In this document: positions 4,309-5,385 of the stretch, one piece after another
Numbering within the stretch: position 1 is the stretch's first letter
Layout: every line of letters starts with the position of its first letter
Source: Deferribacteraceae bacterium
GTDB taxonomy: Bacteria > Chrysiogenota > Deferribacteres > Deferribacterales > JAISNW01
Assembly (NCBI GenBank): GCA_031276055.1
Contig: JAISNW010000165.1
Span: forward strand, 1 to 5,385
Reading direction: 5' to 3'
DNA: 5,385 nucleotides
Position numbers and translations under genes: made by a program
The notes under the pieces: model-generated
What the model was told of the DNA's origin: nothing
The model's database searches: none
Seen by the model: the letters and a program-made list of their open reading frames with translations, nothing else

Positions 4309-5385
4309 TTATTTTAAGAGACACTCCCTTATCTCACTTTCTGTAAACCCCAGCTTCAGCAAAATTTTATAGAAAATTTCGGCCTTAGGGTGCTTATTGA
4401 CACACAACCATTTATAAAGCTCTCCTGGGTGCGGGTATGCGTTTATCAGAGGGGGGGTGTTTCGCTGCACCTGGGTTTTAACTCTTACTAAAAAGATATC
4501 CCAAGCCTTGTCGTCAGAATCATAGATAAATTCATGAAAGAATGTATTTTTCTCCGCCAACCGCTTCCCCCAACGCCTATCCCAAGACTTCTGCTCGTCA
4601 GGGATATGCTCTCCCTTCTGAACGCCGTATACCTCGTATAAAAGGTAGTAATAATTAGAATCTTTACATTCATCAAAAACCTTTTCAGCAGAAAAGAGTT
4701 TGACAGCCAGGCGCATTTTAATATAGGGCATAAAGTATTTATCGTCCGCAACACTCAAGATTCTATATGCCGCCTCCAGATACTTTCTCTCCCTTTCTAA
4801 AAGGATATTAAAGAGGTTGTTCAGTTCAAATGCAGTAACTGTCCAATTTGCGCCTTTACTTTTTAATACGGAGATAACCTTATTTTCAATGAGTTCTAAA
4901 GCGGTGTTCTCATCGCTGCGGGCTAAGATGCGCAATAGAACTGCTATTTTATTATGGTTTTTCTCTGAATCTGTAAAGACGTTCTCAGTTTCTTCAACAA
5001 CTTTTTGAAAAACCGCCTTATTTTTAGAGCTGCTTGCAGCCAGCTCAATATGCGAGATGCTGTTTTTGCCGAGCTCCGCTGTGAGCATCTCAACGCCCTT
5101 TGGAGAATCTAAGTTGAGAAGCGCTGTGAACGCCGCTCCGCGCACCTCCGCCTTCTTATCTTTGGCGTAAACTAAAAGAAGCTCTTCAAATTTAGCATCT
5201 TCTCCTAAAGCGGCTATAGCGGCGGATGCCACAGGGGGTGAACCTTCAGCGGCGGCCCTTTGCGCCAATGGGATAATATCTTTGCCTTTTAACTTATGTA
5301 AAAGCCTAAAGATGCGTCCGTGCCTCTTGCTGCCTTGAATATCAAGAACATCTTCTAAATATGGAATTATAACATCCCCAAGAGC
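4309..5385 (-). CDS. HEAT-repeat-like protein, C-terminal part (start lies beyond the right edge)
   Basis: The frame is open to the last base of the window. The 358 residues seen are therefore the C-terminal part of a longer protein, and a TTG at 5268 should not be taken as its start. The N-terminal third looks like HEAT or HEAT-like helical repeats: short amphipathic helices with Ala/Leu spacing, such as VASAAIAALGE (visible residues 52-62) and EVRGAAFTALLNL (80-92), spaced about 30 residues apart. After about residue 110 the repeat pattern fades into a mixed, charged helical region. Near the end is a Trp-rich stretch, SWDRRWGKR (267-275), and a helical end (AEIFYKILLKLGFTESEIREC). There is no membrane segment or catalytic motif in the visible part. 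HEAT arrays usually act as protein-binding scaffolds; the partner here is unknown. It stops 269 nt before the RRM gene and is probably a separate transcript. Confidence 0.75.
   Translation of the reverse strand, partial: ALGDVIIPYLEDVLDIQGSKRHGRIFRLLHKLKGKDIIPLAQRAAAEGSPPVASAAIAALGEDAKFEELLLVYAKDKKAEVRGAAFTALLNLDSPKGVEMLTAELGKNSISHIELAASSSKNKAVFQKVVEETENVFTDSEKNHNKIAVLLRILARSDENTALELIENKVISVLKSKGANWTVTAFELNNLFNILLERERKYLEAAYRILSVADDKYFMPYIKMRLAVKLFSAEKVFDECKDSNYYYLLYEVYGVQKGEHIPDEQKSWDRRWGKRLAEKNTFFHEFIYDSDDKAWDIFLVRVKTQVQRNTPPLINAYPHPGELYKWLCVNKHPKAEIFYKILLKLGFTESEIRECLLK

Noticed and set aside
5266..5268. TTG at 5268 as the start of the HEAT-like protein
   Set aside because: The frame continues open with HEAT-like helical sequence for another 39 codons to the window edge, so the true start is outside.
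1..5385. CRISPR array, insertion sequence, phage or defence system
   Set aside because: No spaced direct repeats, terminal inverted repeats around a transposase, integrase or defence-type domains were seen in any frame.

Overview
The window is a stretch of bacterial chromosome with moderate GC content (by eye in the low-to-mid 40s percent). Every supported gene lies on the minus strand, so the biology reads from right to left. DUF3999-family proteins with a signal peptide are known mainly from Gram-negatives. The ffh-rpsP-khpA-rimM gene order, with a KH-domain protein between S16 and RimM, is not the gammaproteobacterial arrangement. Together these suggest a Gram-negative lineage outside the Gammaproteobacteria. 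The phylum cannot be fixed from this sequence alone.

In transcription order: (1) the C-terminal 358 residues of a HEAT-repeat-like protein of unknown role enter from the right edge (5385-4309). (2) A 269-bp AT-rich intergenic region (4308-4040) holds a 10-bp inverted repeat, a possible promoter with a 12-bp palindrome over its -10, and two Shine-Dalgarno sequences. (3) A small single-RRM RNA-binding protein (4039-3761) is followed by a GC-rich hairpin that resembles an intrinsic terminator. (4) A 414-aa exported, membrane-anchored DUF3999-family protein follows (3670-2426). (5) A near-consensus extended sigma70 promoter (2409-2381) drives tRNA-Lys(TTT), tRNA-Glu(TTC) and probably the genes after them. 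(6) The translation and secretion operon follows: ffh (SRP GTPase), rpsP (ribosomal protein S16), khpA (KH RNA-binding protein) and the first 77 codons of rimM (16S maturation factor), which leaves the window at base 1.

The left half is a coherent gene-expression block: two tRNAs, the SRP targeting GTPase, a 30S protein, an RNA chaperone-like KH protein and the 30S maturation factor. Spacing tightens along it: 18 nt between the tRNAs, 53 nt to ffh, 41 nt to rpsP, 3 nt to khpA, then an 8-nt overlap into rimM. Two starts are non-ATG (GTG for rpsP, TTG for rimM). The ffh reading frame runs open back through tRNA-Glu, so an automatic start would be about 49 residues too long.

The right half (HEAT-like protein, RRM protein, DUF3999 protein) has no clear shared pathway. 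I see no CRISPR array, insertion sequence, phage gene, toxin-antitoxin pair or defence system. The window is mostly conserved housekeeping sequence. The parts most worth a second look are the RRM gene's control region, the DUF3999 gene without a visible DUF2339 partner, the HEAT-like protein, and the tRNA-led ffh transcript.
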